A program made the translations under genes and the position numbers. Of a DNA stretch of 64,000 nucleotides, positions 54,457 to 64,000 are shown piece after piece. Under the pieces are notes generated by a model that was not told the origin of the DNA, made no database searches, and saw only the letters and a list, made by a program, of their open reading frames with translations. The stretch covers positions 1,302,001 through 1,366,000 of the forward strand of contig CM074141.1 of assembly GCA_037178625.1 (NCBI GenBank). Direction: 5' to 3'. This DNA is from Skeletonema tropicum. Lineage: Eukaryota > Bacillariophyta > Thalassiosirophyceae > Thalassiosirales > Thalassiosiraceae. Within the stretch, counting starts at the first letter, position 1. Each line of letters opens with the position of its first letter.

Positions 54457-55035
54457 GCTAGAGTGGGAAAATAATTGGCGGAGTTTTGCGTCAATTAAAA
54501 TTTGGCGCCAACCGTAGTAAAAAGCTAGAGTGGAGAAAGTGCAGAACTCTCACAAAACAACCATGTCGGCACTTCAGTAGGGTATAAGAGTAGTGGCAGG
54601 CGGATATACCCCAATAAACCTATGACTATTTGATAACACACATCATCAGCTTTCCGTAGAGCCACTGGCTACCGGTGGATGGGCTGTATTCGCCATGCTG
54701 TAGCTGCCGATGTGGTCAGATGCTGTGTCTGGCGAGGATTTTTGTTAGTTTTTTTAACAGGGAAGGAGCTGCGCCAAAAATAGCAATATTCGTCGAGTAA
54801 AATCTCGACATAAATCAACTATAACTATATCAAACGAAGAATAATTATTCTTCATAGTCTTCTGTTTGGCATTCCTAGTGGACATTTTTTTCTAAGGTCT
54901 ACTATGAGTGTGTAGTAGGTGGGTATACTCTCACATGGTTGTTTTGACGTGTTTTGTGAGTTTTACTAGCTTTCTGCTAGCAAAAGTTCTCCGCCAATTA
55001 TTTTCGTTCCGCCAATTATTTTCGCCACAAGCAAG
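54457..55035. mobile_element. Candidate fold-back/MITE-like element
   Basis: The motif AAAATAATTGGCGGA at ~54470 recurs inverted and twice near 54990-55025 (TCCGCCAATTATTTTCG). GCTAGAG/CTAGC motifs flank both sides. Ends and target duplication are not defined. Confidence 0.45.
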
Positions 55036-55671
55036 TGGCAATCAAATCTGTGAGAAGAATCGAATACTTACACTCGAACAGTATCAATGGAAAAGCAAGA
55101 AAACAAGCACAAAGCCACTGTTATTCTCGAAATATCATATACTGTCTCTGATAGCTCTACAACTATCTACGTAATGCATGGACTTCTTCTTCTTCTGTGA
55201 CCTGTCGGATCACATACGCTTGATCTTGATGAGTGTATATCTTACACTTTGTATCACTTCTTTTATTCTCTACTGTGTCTTTAACACATGCACGCCCGCA
55301 GTGCCAAAATAGAGATCTCTAATCCGCTATTTACGATGTCGTCAAGAAATCGCATTTCCTCAACCAAAAAGACAAACATTCTTGGACGGGGGAGCAGGGT
55401 GTCCTCTGGATGCAGCAATCGCAGATTCACAATGCATAATTATTTCTTCTACGCACAACAACTTCAACCTACCAAAATTACTACTATCACACCAGCTCCA
55501 AACCCAAGCAGGCATCTCTTTGTGTTGCCTCTTGTACAACTTACATAAAGTACAATACTTATGGAAGTAGAGTGTGTCAATTGTACGTGGGCAGACCGGC
55601 AGACCCGTCCATCCCATGCAAGAGACGTTGACCGGTATTTGCAAAATCTCATTTCACGACTTTCACTTCAT
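55036..55671. other. Intergenic region
   Basis: Downstream of the helicase-associated-domain gene. Short frames on both strands (near 55280-55650) overlap each other and show no motifs. Nothing supported. Confidence 0.3.
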
Positions 55672-56464
55672 TCAGAAAGCGAGTCCGAAATGTGCCAGTG
55701 CCTTCATGACCATGCGATATTTCAACTTCCCATAAGGTCTATCTAGAGAAAACCACGTGTAGTCGAACGCCTGAAGAACTTCTCCTTCAGGCTCATGCAT
55801 GAACTTCGCTTCAATCCGACTAGTCTTCTTGCTACGCTCTCTCCTATACCAATCGAAAAAGATTTTGTCCAAGAGATCGATCTTTTCCTGATCCAAGATA
55901 ACCTCGTCATTTTCATCCAGGAGATTGTGCAGTTCTCGCTGTCTCGTAGTCCAATCGTAAAGCTTGGGATTATGTTCCCTCTTTACTCTTGTAGAACCAC
56001 CATGCTTAGCTGCGTAGTTGCACAATTCGTTGTATTTCGTCATCCACTTATACTCCATAACGTCCCAGAAATCCGATGCTCTCAAGGCGAGCTTTACGAG
56101 ACTCGCTCAGCTTCCCGTCACGGAATCGCTGTCGAATGTAGTTGACCCAAATCCCAAGCTTCGGATTAGATTCCCAACTCTGGGGAACATTGCAATGACC
56201 ATTCTGCTGTTTGAACTCTAGAAGCTCTTTCAAGTTTTTGTCGAATTGTTGATCATATCTTGAAGCTGGTTTAGCAGTGTTTGGAGCTGTCTCCGTCCTG
56301 TGTCTTTTCTTCGGCCGAGAGAGATAGTCAGTGGGAGTGGGAGCTCCTACTAGGATGGACAGCGGGAGAATACCACTGGAACTGGACGACTGCTCTGACA
56401 AGAACTCGAACTTCCGATTCAGATCATGGTCATCTGAGTTATTGTAGCCAATGTAGTCGTACAT
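55672..56464 (-). pseudogene. Helicase-associated (HA) domain protein with a frame break
   Basis: From the ATG at 56464 (MYDYIGYNNSDDHD) a Ser/Pro head leads to one HA repeat: LLEFKQQNGHCNVP, LGIWVNYIRQRFRDGKLS and ARLESIGF. The frame then breaks near 56066-56078; in the adjacent frame a second, weaker repeat continues (WMTKYNELCNYAAKHGG, LYDWTTRQRELHNLL) to a stop at 55672. Dropping one base or adding two restores an ~263-residue protein. HA domains are expanded in diatoms and other stramenopiles, are often found without a helicase, and probably bind nucleic acid. The frame is also open upstream to ~56735, through repeats of the head region. Confidence 0.6.
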
Positions 56465-56785
56465 GATGAAGAGTTGTTCATCATGAAATTGATCCTTGGC
56501 GGTATTCTTGTTTCCTCGCAAAACAGACGTGTCATATTCTGATTCTGATGCAGCTCGGATGGAAGTGGAATTGGACGCTCCTATTGGGATGGACAGTGAG
56601 GGAAAGTCATTGAATGACTGATGTGATGTAGCTTGGATGGAAGGGGAAGTGGAATTGGACGCTCCTGCTAGGATGGGCAGTGGGAGAATACCATTGGACG
56701 ACTGCTCTAGCGAGAACTCGAGCGATTCAGATAATGGTCATCTGAGTTTTACTAGCCAATGAGGTCGTATTTGATGAAGGCCGCT
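56330..56785. repeat. Tandem duplication of the 5' end of the HA-domain gene
   Basis: The block carrying GCTCCT-CTAGGATGG and CATCTGAGTT recurs at ~56345, ~56577 (partial) and ~56666. The distal copy reproduces the start region but its ATG is ATA and it contains stops, so it is a decayed duplicate. Confidence 0.7.
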
Positions 56786-57422
56786 GAAGATAATTGACTT
56801 GGCATGATAAAGCGAATGGGCAGACTTCTTTAGTCCCATCATGATATTGGGACAAAAATGAGGACTGCAAGCAAAGGAAGTATGCTATGAGGTGAGAGGA
56901 AAGAGCAAGAAAGAACACCCTCAATGCAATAGATTACCGAGACAGCACTTACATCGGTTGGACAAGGACGAGCGCTTAAGAGTTGGACGGCCAGCGAATT
57001 GATAGATTAGGAAACACAATTGCCGATCCGAATGTGGTGTTGATTGCTAGGGGGGCAATGGCGAGATTCTGTCAATTCTTTCCTCACCTACAAATTCCAA
57101 TACCAACTCAATTCGATGTCCCTTCGTCCGTGATGATCATACCGTTACGATGTCGCTGTGGCAGATTGTCGATGAGGCTGATGCTGCGTAGGGACTATGA
57201 TGTTATTGCTCGCAGTGGAGATTGTGGCGAGTGGCGACTGGCGACGCGTGAAAAATGTCGTGATGAGAGTCTCGGTGCGATAGTGAAAAATGTTCTACCG
57301 TACGCGTATGGTAGGTACCAGTAATTTTTCTAGTAATTCCCACAAATGAAAAAATATTGTGCGATTGCCATCGTCTTTGGGGTCGGCTCGGAATCACAAG
57401 CAGCAGTTCATTTAGCTCTATC
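56786..57422. other. Intergenic region
   Basis: It contains the WW-RRM promoter at the right. A 113-codon plus-strand frame at 56983-57324 begins with TTG and shows no motif, so I do not call it. Confidence 0.3.
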
Positions 57423-58100
57423 ATGGCGAACGTGAAGAAATCCAGAGACCCAGTCGTAGGAAACGAAGAGAATGAGGCTCCGCCGCCGGGCTGGGTTCGA
57501 TGTTTTTCCAACTCTGCTCAACGAGAGTACTACGTCCATGTAGCAACAGATCACTCACAATGGGAATACCCATCGCAGACGGAAGTTGATGATCCAATCT
57601 TGGCGAAGAAGAGAAGGGACGACGCAGAAACAGAGAAACGCCGAGCTGACGCCGCAGCTCGAAAAATGGAGGCATTTTCGAAGCAGAAGGAGGAGGATTT
57701 ACAGCTGAGCTATCAAAATGCGCTACAACGGACAAATGAGGAAGCAATTCAATCGGCAAATCACTCTAGGGGGTATCAATCTATCGATGATTCTTATATC
57801 AAGATCTACGTTGGCGGCATACGTGGATTAGATGATGATTCTATTACACGTCTATTTAAAATACACGGCAAAGCGTTCATCGAAGGCCGCATCGGCGGTG
57901 CGGCTGTCCTTGTCATGAAGCGTGACTCCGGGGAGAAAGCCATTCGTCACTTCCACAATAGAAAGAAGAAAGAAGGACTGTCACTAACAGTGAAGAAAGC
58001 ATTCAATCAGAATCTAACAAACGAGATGAAATTGCTACTTTTAGAAGATAATAGGACGAAGAGGCGAAAGCTCTCTGTTGCATTCGAAGGCGGGAAATGA
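57423..58100 (+). CDS. WW domain and RRM-like protein, probable RNA-processing factor
   Basis: A 225-residue single-exon protein from ATG 57423. The WW domain is at ~21-50 (PPPGWVRCFSNSAQREYYVH and HSQWEYP), with both tryptophans. A charged coiled-coil (AKKRRDDAETEKRRADAAAR) follows. An RRM-like domain is at ~127-200: the RNP2-like strand IKIYVGGIRGL, the RNP1-like strand GAAVLVMKR, and SLTVKKAF at the end. A basic tail (RTKRRKLS) looks like a nuclear signal. WW proteins of this kind bind proline-rich splicing or polymerase partners (established for the domain); the specific role is inference. Its first 55 bp have been copied to 49938. Confidence 0.8.
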   Translation: MANVKKSRDPVVGNEENEAPPPGWVRCFSNSAQREYYVHVATDHSQWEYPSQTEVDDPILAKKRRDDAETEKRRADAAARKMEAFSKQKEEDLQLSYQNALQRTNEEAIQSANHSRGYQSIDDSYIKIYVGGIRGLDDDSITRLFKIHGKAFIEGRIGGAAVLVMKRDSGEKAIRHFHNRKKKEGLSLTVKKAFNQNLTNEMKLLLLEDNRTKRRKLSVAFEGGK

Positions 58101-58432
58101 ACAAGAATCATCCAAAAGTGCGAACGAGCAATCCCTCGCAGTAATAATCTCTAGCATCATATTCATACCAATGGTAAATGAGCCACCGTTTTCCTCTACG
58201 TACACCATAATAATTTAAATTCGATGGCATTTTCTCGAACGACGACTTAAAGACAAATTCGATCACGTCGAAGATACAACAGTCATGACACTACTTCAGC
58301 GACCAAAACGAAGTCGTATGCGTCTAATATTGCTATAATTTACCTTTGTCGTATTCTATTGGACGTCATTCTTCTTGCTCGCACTGGTCGATACTCTCAG
58401 GCTGTATGCAACAGGTACTGATATCTACGATT
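58101..58432. other. Convergent intergenic region
   Basis: It lies between the stop codons of the WW-RRM and RNase Z-like genes. AT-rich; it probably holds both 3'UTRs. Nothing else is supported. Confidence 0.35.
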
Positions 58433-59845
58433 TCATCTGTTGTTTGTGGGCTTAGTATCCTGGGACGTTTTGGACTTGCCCGAAGATTTTCTTCGGCTTT
58501 CTTTCTTCCGTGCACTTTTCTCCTTCTTCCAGCGCAAGTAATCCTCCACTCTTACGCATCCATTCGGCTGTATCAACTGTTGCAATCCATCGCCGGAAGC
58601 CTTTTCCTTCTCAGATAAAAGTGACTTAATAGCAACTTGACACGAGTCACGTATTTGAGATGGAAGCCCAGCAGAAATGTAGTCCAGAGCACGAGAGGCT
58701 GGACCATATCTTCCACTTAAATGGTAAAACAAAATACTTTTTGTCTCGTCATCAAGATTGTTCAATCGCCCATGACTAGCAAAGATGTCTTTCAAATCAT
58801 TGATATGTAAATGACCTCTTTCCACACTCTTTTGCATTTGAGCATCATCTTCAGCCGAGTCCAAGAATGTAAGTTCACAAATAAGCAATTCCGCTCGAAA
58901 TGCTTGTCGTAGATAAGTTGCTGATTTGCTCAAGTGTTCCTCTTCACTTTCAGGGGAGTGAAGACTGTCTTTTATCAGACCATGTCTACAGGTGTCTCCC
59001 GAATATGCAACTTCAATCTTTTCTACTGCATCGGCTTGAATACTAGCACCCGATTGTACTAGCTCACGTATCGCATTACCATCTAAATTCTGATACTCCG
59101 GCTTTAGTCCAGCAGCCTTTGTTCGAGATCCAATAACATATCCCAGTGCTGGACATGTATGATCTACTTCAAACGCGCGCACGAAAAAGGTTGTTTTGGA
59201 GCCATGTGTAATACCCTTGAGAGGGAACTCATCGCCTGGGTTGACTGGGACCAACGTCATCTTTAGTAGATTTTCTCTGCCTTTGTTGTTGTTTTCATTA
59301 TCAGATGTTGTGGTAGTAAAGGAATCTATGAGCGACATTGCATTTCGACATTGTTCAATTTGTGGAAACAATTGTGCTGGGACAAAGTATGTTGGTGCCT
59401 CTCTGTTAGAATAAGAGAGAAAAATCTGAATGAGTTATGTCGACTAACAATAATAAGAGTATCACGTATCACCTCAACAACATGCAGTAACTTACCCGCC
59501 GCAGCTAACAGCATGGGCACGAGCATGGCTAAAAAAGGCACCCACATGATCAATATGTCCATGGCTTAAAAACACATACTTTGCAAGTATGGCGTCATCA
59601 AAGCATGGAGTTGCTCCCATATCAAAGGCCACACATGGAGGCCTCTTTTTTGTTTTCGTCTTTGCATTGTCAGATGCACACTTCAATTCCATCACGATGC
59701 TTGTGCCGACGCCTGCCTTTGACCATGCCGATTTGACGGTCCAGTGAGTAGTGGATGTCATTGTTATTAGAGAAAGCGATGGAGAAGTCAATGATAAGAA
59801 ACAATGGAGAGTAATGATGTATTGCCAATAGATATTTGGCCGCAT
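58433..59845 (-). CDS. RNase Z-like metallo-beta-lactamase-fold hydrolase
   Basis: Two exons, 59845-59496 and 59402-58433 (GTAAGT donor, AACAG acceptor), give 439 residues. The metal motif LSHGHIDHVGAFF (HxHxDH) is at ~92-104 and completes the MBL fold with VAFDMGATP before it and VAYSGDT (metal Asp) near 260; FEVDHTCPALGYVI supplies another His in the pattern of tRNase Z. The intron splits the protein just after HAVSCGG, and the join reads EAPTYFVPAQLFP, as in RNase Z relatives. tRNase Z removes tRNA 3' trailers; whether this protein does so is inference. The N-terminus is hydrophobic (LHCFLSLTSPSLSLI), so it may be organelle-targeted. The C-terminal ~40 residues are Lys/Ser-rich. Confidence 0.82.
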
Positions 59846-59911
59846 GGTCTTCCTACATCCTGCACGAAGCCATCATTATCGTCAAATGTCAAACCATCAT
59901 CGCGTCGAGCG

Positions 59912-60132
59912 TAGGCGTATCGGGATAGTGGGCGCTGTTCATACCCTCTTGTGGGCGATGCCCACGTGGGGCCCACAACTGCAAAAAATCAGGTGAAAAT
60001 GAGCTAAAATGCGGGCAAAATCCAGGAATATCGACACAAAATCACCCAAAATCTCCCGTCAAGCCTCCTGTCTCCTGTCAAACCAGTCCCTCTTGTGGGC
60101 ACACCCACGCGCCAACTATCCCGATACGCCTA
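59912..60132. mobile_element. hAT-like MITE, 221 bp, with 8-bp target-site duplication
   Basis: The terminal inverted repeats are TAGGCGTATCGGGATAGT at 59912 and its exact reverse complement ending at 60132; they extend to 24 bp with one mismatch. The element is flanked on both sides by GTCGAGCG (59904-59911 and 60133-60140), an 8-bp direct duplication as made by hAT transposases. Internal sequence is non-coding, with CTCTTGTGGGC subrepeats. It sits ~67 bp upstream of the RNase Z-like start codon. Confidence 0.88.
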
Positions 60133-60140
60133 GTCGAGCG

Positions 60141-60389
60141 TCGAGCAAGCTCGCGAGCAAGGAGGAAGGTTTGTGACACGTAAACAACAGCACATTCGAA
60201 GCGACACACAATAGTGGCAAAGTGACAGTCTCAAGACTAACGAGCTGATAAGAGAGTGGAGAGTCGCTGTCCCTGCGCTTGTTCTCGATTGAACCTCAAC
60301 TTCTTCTGAAGGACGCCGCAGAGCAATTAAGAAAGCCAGGTATATTTCGCATAAAGAGGTGCACATTACGCTTATAGGTATTACATGGT
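60141..60389. other. Intergenic region downstream of the glycerol dehydrogenase gene
   Basis: GC-rich with CGAGC repeats at the left end next to the MITE. No gene is supported. Confidence 0.3.
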
Positions 60390-61684
60390 TTACTCCACCT
60401 CTGATGTCGGAATCCTTACAAGAACTTGGTCTACCTTCATGTCGTCATTATTGTCATGCGAAGAATTTCCCCTACCCCCATACGTAGCTCTACCTTGTTG
60501 ATAAAGCGAGCCACAGCGATCAGCAGCACGGAGCGCGTGAGCAATCACACTTGCATCCACCTTTACTGGGCTATTATGTGAGGTCTCCCCAGGGTCAGCG
60601 GCACGCTCAGCAATCTCTTGGATGGCCGCATCATCACTTGCATCAACTCCTACTCCAGCGAGAGTGATTGGTAGGCCAACATCTGAACAGAATTTGAGAA
60701 CGGTTTGGAGTTCTGCTTGTGGCCTACCCTCGGCTATCAGCTGAGTTAGCAAGCCGAAGGCTACTTTCTCTCCATGCGTGTACTCCGTATGTTTAGGCTG
60801 TGTGGTTATACCATTGTGAACAGCATGTGCAATGCCAAGTCCTCCCGACTTCCGTTGTCACACAAAATGCAATAGATTGAAGTGAGTAAGTATAGATACA
60901 TGTTTTATGATGCCCAAACAATCAAATGACTTACCTCAAACCCAAGACCACTCAAAAGAGTATTGGCCTCAACAACGCGTTCCAAGGCTGGAGTCAAAGC
61001 ATTTGCATCTACAGCTTGCACACCAGCTGCTCCATCCTCGATCAAAATTTCATAACACAGCTTGGCAAGTGCAAGACCGCTTTCTGTCTGCTTCGCACCT
61101 AAAAAGTTATCACCATTACATTCTCTCACTGAACGAGCTTCAAAGTAGGTTGCTAATGCATCCCCGAGTCCTCCTACAAGCATTCTGCTTGGAGCTTGAG
61201 CAACAGCATATGTATCTACTAAAACGAGCGTAGGGTGACGTTTCGTAAATAGATAGTCCGCGAAGGAGCGGTCTTCGTGATACATGACACAAAGTGTACT
61301 ACACGGGGCGTCCGTAGATGCTATAGTAGGACAAGACACAACTTCGCAACCACAGTTGATCGAAGCTGCACGGACTGCATCAATAACTTGCCCCCCTCCA
61401 AATGCAACCAATGTTTTGGCATCGATATTCTTAGCATAACTGGCAATTTTTTCAGCTTCAGACTTGGTAGATACCCCACCGAATGCCATATCACTGAACT
61501 TGTAACCAGCATCTCGAAGAGCCTTAGCCCATATCGGACCGAGGATTCGCGAGGGTGTACCTGATGAGACTACGACGACTGGACCTTTCATACCGAGCTT
61601 TGTCATCTCTTTACCAAGATGGGCGGTGGCATTGGGGCCCTGGACATACCTCTCGGGGCTGCCGAATGTTTTCAAATGGCTCAT
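60390..61684 (-). CDS. gldA: Glycerol dehydrogenase-like (iron-containing/zinc polyol dehydrogenase family)
   Basis: Two exons, 61684-60935 and 60848-60390 (GTAAGT donor, AAG acceptor), give 402 residues. The opening PERYVQGPNATAHLG and the nucleotide loop TLVAFGGGQVIDAVRAAS are characteristic of GldA, as is SCPTIASTDAPCS. The zinc ligands are in place: Asp in GGLGDALATYFEA (~172), His in GIAHAVHNG (~256) and His in HGEKVAFG (~273). The reaction is NAD-dependent oxidation of glycerol to dihydroxyacetone, or its reverse; in a diatom it may serve osmolyte or triglyceride metabolism (inference). No targeting peptide is evident. The intron lies just before the second zinc ligand. The family's bacterial distribution suggests old transfer, but intron gain shows it is long resident. 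Confidence 0.9.
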
Positions 61685-62238
61685 GATGTGATGCTACACT
61701 TTGTTTTGTTTTATGCTTCGTGAAAAGTAGTGGCGAGCAAGCTACCTACGAGGAGGCAGAAGCAGTACTTATTTTTAGGAGAGAAGAAGCCTAAAAAATG
61801 CGAACACCTCTCAACCTGACCCGAACTCCATGAGATTCCAAAAAGATCGTTCTCCTTCTCCTCCGTTTGAAGAACCCTCAGAGCATCGTACTCAAGTAGA
61901 TTTGTAGTCAGTTTTGTGCTAGCTTTCTTCTTCCTTGGCATTTGGCCATGATGCACCTGCTATCTATGTACAGAAGTATGCTCATCTTGTCTCGTCGATG
62001 AATACTCAACAATTATCGTTGAAAGGCACATCCATACATATGGCATACGGCATTTTTTCCCTTACTAGTACTTAATCAAGAATGAAATATGGTTATTTAT
62101 GACGCGAGGCTTCGTTATTTACATCCTTACACAAGGAAAAGAATGCAAGAGGGAGAGAAATGCTAGTTCTTACTCCTAACATGTTAAGCAATTTCAGTTG
62201 ACATTTGCATGTATGGTACGCGTTCCTGCATAGTTGAA
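61685..62238. other. Intergenic region
   Basis: It contains the glycerol dehydrogenase promoter at the left. A short minus-strand frame from ATG 61941 (MPRKKKASTKLTTNLL) has a protein-like first half but no motif or partner exon that I can support. Confidence 0.3.
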
Positions 62239-64000
62239 TTAAGGAGGAGATACATCCCTGGGGCAAAGGGGCTCAAAGAAGCCAGTCCAGTCGTTGAAAC
62301 CCTTGTTGTTCTTTGGAACGGCAGTAACGATGCTGCATTGCTGATCTTTCGGTCTCGCGATGTCTGACTCGATATTCATCTTCCTTCTACTAGCTCCAGA
62401 AAGTTTGGAAAATTCGCCTGGGTTTCCCTGCTCACATTGCGCTTCGTTGCACATGGCAGGTGTCACTAAAGAAGGTCCAACAGCAAAGTTACCAAGCTTG
62501 TTTGTGATCATCGCTGTAAGCACGATAAACATACAGTTTTGTGTTGCACATTCTACACTATGCACCCATGCATAGGAACATTCAGTAGTCCACCCCATTC
62601 TATCTTGCAAGCATTCTGCCATATCATCTCTGTTGAACATATTTTTTAGACCACAAGACTGAGATAATTTTGCTGCATTCTTTCTCGTATTCCATTGGAC
62701 TGAAAGGTCTTGCCAGCTCGAACAACCAGAACAGCGTCCGCAATGAGCGATGGTATAGTTTGCCGCATCAGCTGCCTCTTTAGACTCGAAGGTTTGAATA
62801 TCACCACATTTCTCGTCATAAGCACATACATCTCCAGAATTCAGCGTTCGATACTTCTCGTACACAAAGGGAGCCTTGGCCTTTGACACTGTGGCTTGGA
62901 CAGACGCTCCACAGGCAAAGACTGCAAGAAAAATAGCAGCAGCGTTCACAACAAGCTTAATGATCTTCGCAACAACAAACCAGCTCTTGTTGCAGGTCGA
63001 CATGGCCTCGAATCCAGAAGTAGTTCGACGACCATCGTTTTCATCCTTTTTCCGATTGCAGCAAATCATATCACGACAGCCAACCAATAGAAGGCCCCAA
63101 TACGATATGAATGGAAAGAAACGCCACATACGATTGTACCACTTTATCCCTGCGTCTAGATCTTCTGCTGCAGCAATTAATTTGTACATATCCCGAGGGG
63201 TGAGTTCATTTGTATCGTTATTGTCGCCAGACGAAGCTACAAGACTGACTCTCTTAATCCTGCTAAAATAAGCTGCATGTGCGGAAGAGAGAGTGAGCAA
63301 GCGAGCCAAATAAAGAAAGAAATATATACATGAGTAGGAATTGGTCGCGATGAGCCTTAAGCCTTCTTACCAGTGTGATAAAAGTAACCATGTCCAGCGG
63401 CGTTCATGCTGTCCTTGTGCATATATTGACGACGATTGGCTGCATTCTTTGTTTCATTTGGCACTACTTCGACCTCCTCGTCATTGGCACCAGCATCCTG
63501 AGGTTGTACATGACCAGTCTCCTCAAAAAGCTGATCATCCATCTCTTCCGTGGAGAGTTTTTGGTGCTCGCAGTGCTTTAGTCCCAGAAATAACCAAAAA
63601 ATGACTAGCCAAGAGAAGAAAGCAATCGGGAGAAGTACATTTTCGCTTCCTATGGCTATGGAGACACGCCATACATCATGAATTACCCACACCCCGAACA
63701 TGAAACAAATGGAACTACAAATTGCGATAAATGTACTTGCTCCGATGGCAACACGACCTATGTTATGATTGCAGCGCTTGCGGCAGTTGAACACAACATA
63801 GAGAAACTATTGGCCACCAACAAATCCAACTAAGATAGAGGTGAGAAACCACCAGAACTTCAGTGCAACGTAGAATGGGAGAAGAAACCAAACAAATTGT
63901 GTAAAATGTTTACCAACTCCTAATCGGGCTTGGTATCGAAGTGCGGTAATACTACAATCTTGATTAATCCAGTCTTCGACTGCACTCGATGCAAAGCCAG
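62239..64000 (-). pseudogene. Paralogue of the 40.5-kb multi-pass Cys-rich membrane protein, with in-frame amber codon; cut by right edge
   Basis: Exons 64000-63371 and 63272-62239 join across a GT-AG intron to give FYHT-AYFSRI, which aligns with FYQTAHFDRI of the paralogue. The C-terminal domain is about 70% identical by eye: CAYDEKCGDI, AHCGRCSGCSSWQDLSVQW, CNEAQCEQGNPGEFSKLSGA. The first exon continues upstream as YQARLGVGKHFTQFVWFLLP up to the window edge, so the 5' part lies outside. A TAG at 63809-63807 interrupts the frame inside a membrane helix (FVGGQ-stop-FLYVVF) where the paralogue has Leu. Either it is a recent nonsense mutation or a base error. The remainder shows no decay. Confidence 0.75.

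Noticed and set aside
56983..57324. 113-codon plus-strand frame upstream of the WW-RRM gene
   Set aside because: Starts only with TTG, shows no domain, and lies where the promoter of the next gene is expected.
61711..61941. Short basic minus-strand frame
   Set aside because: No recognisable motif and the second half (Cys/Phe-rich) looks non-coding; no partner exon found.
1..64000. CRISPR arrays, rRNA genes, viral or integron-type elements
   Set aside because: No regularly spaced short repeats, rRNA signatures or integrase/capsid-like frames were seen; the window is intron-bearing eukaryotic DNA.

Overview
The window is nuclear DNA of a photosynthetic stramenopile, most likely a centric diatom (inference). 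Reasons: protein genes on both strands carry short GT-AG introns (77-128 bp); several proteins open with a signal peptide ending in a Phe-centred ASAFAP-like motif, the bipartite import signal of secondary plastids; there is a light-harvesting (LHC/FCP superfamily) protein; and acidic, Ser/Thr/Pro-rich and multi-Cys membrane proteins of stramenopile type are common. About 25 protein genes, intact or broken, can be supported. I found no rRNA, convincing tRNA or CRISPR array.

Layout. 1-13.8 kb is gene-dense: a membrane protein running off the left edge, RsmG, an indole-glycerol-phosphate-synthase-like protein, a Nudix protein, a C2/GAF-like protein, an LHC protein, RsmH and a four-exon beta-propeller lactonase. 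13.8-21.4 kb is gene-poor, with fold-back repeats, one repeat-rich membrane protein and a candidate 1.7-kb inverted-repeat element. 21.4-31.6 kb holds a glutathionyl-hydroquinone reductase, a heat-shock factor, a 1483-residue IQ/WW/TPR protein and a class IV-like histone deacetylase broken by a 13-bp tandem duplication. 31.7-38.4 kb holds diverged repeats, a membrane RING-H2 ligase, an NDC1-type plastid NAD(P)H dehydrogenase and a selenoprotein H gene with an in-frame UGA and a 3'UTR SECIS candidate. 38.5-40.3 kb is a 1.65-kb TIR element sitting between two ~85-bp direct repeats. 40.5-43 kb encodes an unrecognised multi-pass membrane protein whose paralogue, with an in-frame amber codon, lies at the right edge.

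43.5-48.3 kb is remarkable for three neighbouring genes (a Lys-rich protein, an ArfGAP and a short-chain dehydrogenase) that all need small frame corrections, almost all of them removal of extra bases; a helicase-associated-domain gene at 56 kb is similarly broken. These are either recent decay, divergent alleles or local assembly error, and the window alone cannot decide. 48.5-64 kb adds a plastid flavin-reductase-like protein, a PT-repeat surface protein, a WW-RRM protein (with a duplicated 5' fragment 7.5 kb away), an RNase Z-like metallo-beta-lactamase, an intact hAT-like MITE with an 8-bp target duplication, and a glycerol dehydrogenase.

Functional themes: plastid biology (RsmG and RsmH as 16S rRNA methyltransferases, LHC, NDC1, flavin reductase, IGPS-like), redox (selenoprotein H, hydroquinone reductase), and RNA/chromatin (WW-RRM, RNase Z-like, HDAC, HSF). 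There is no operon logic; adjacent genes are commonly convergent with 75-140 bp between stops.
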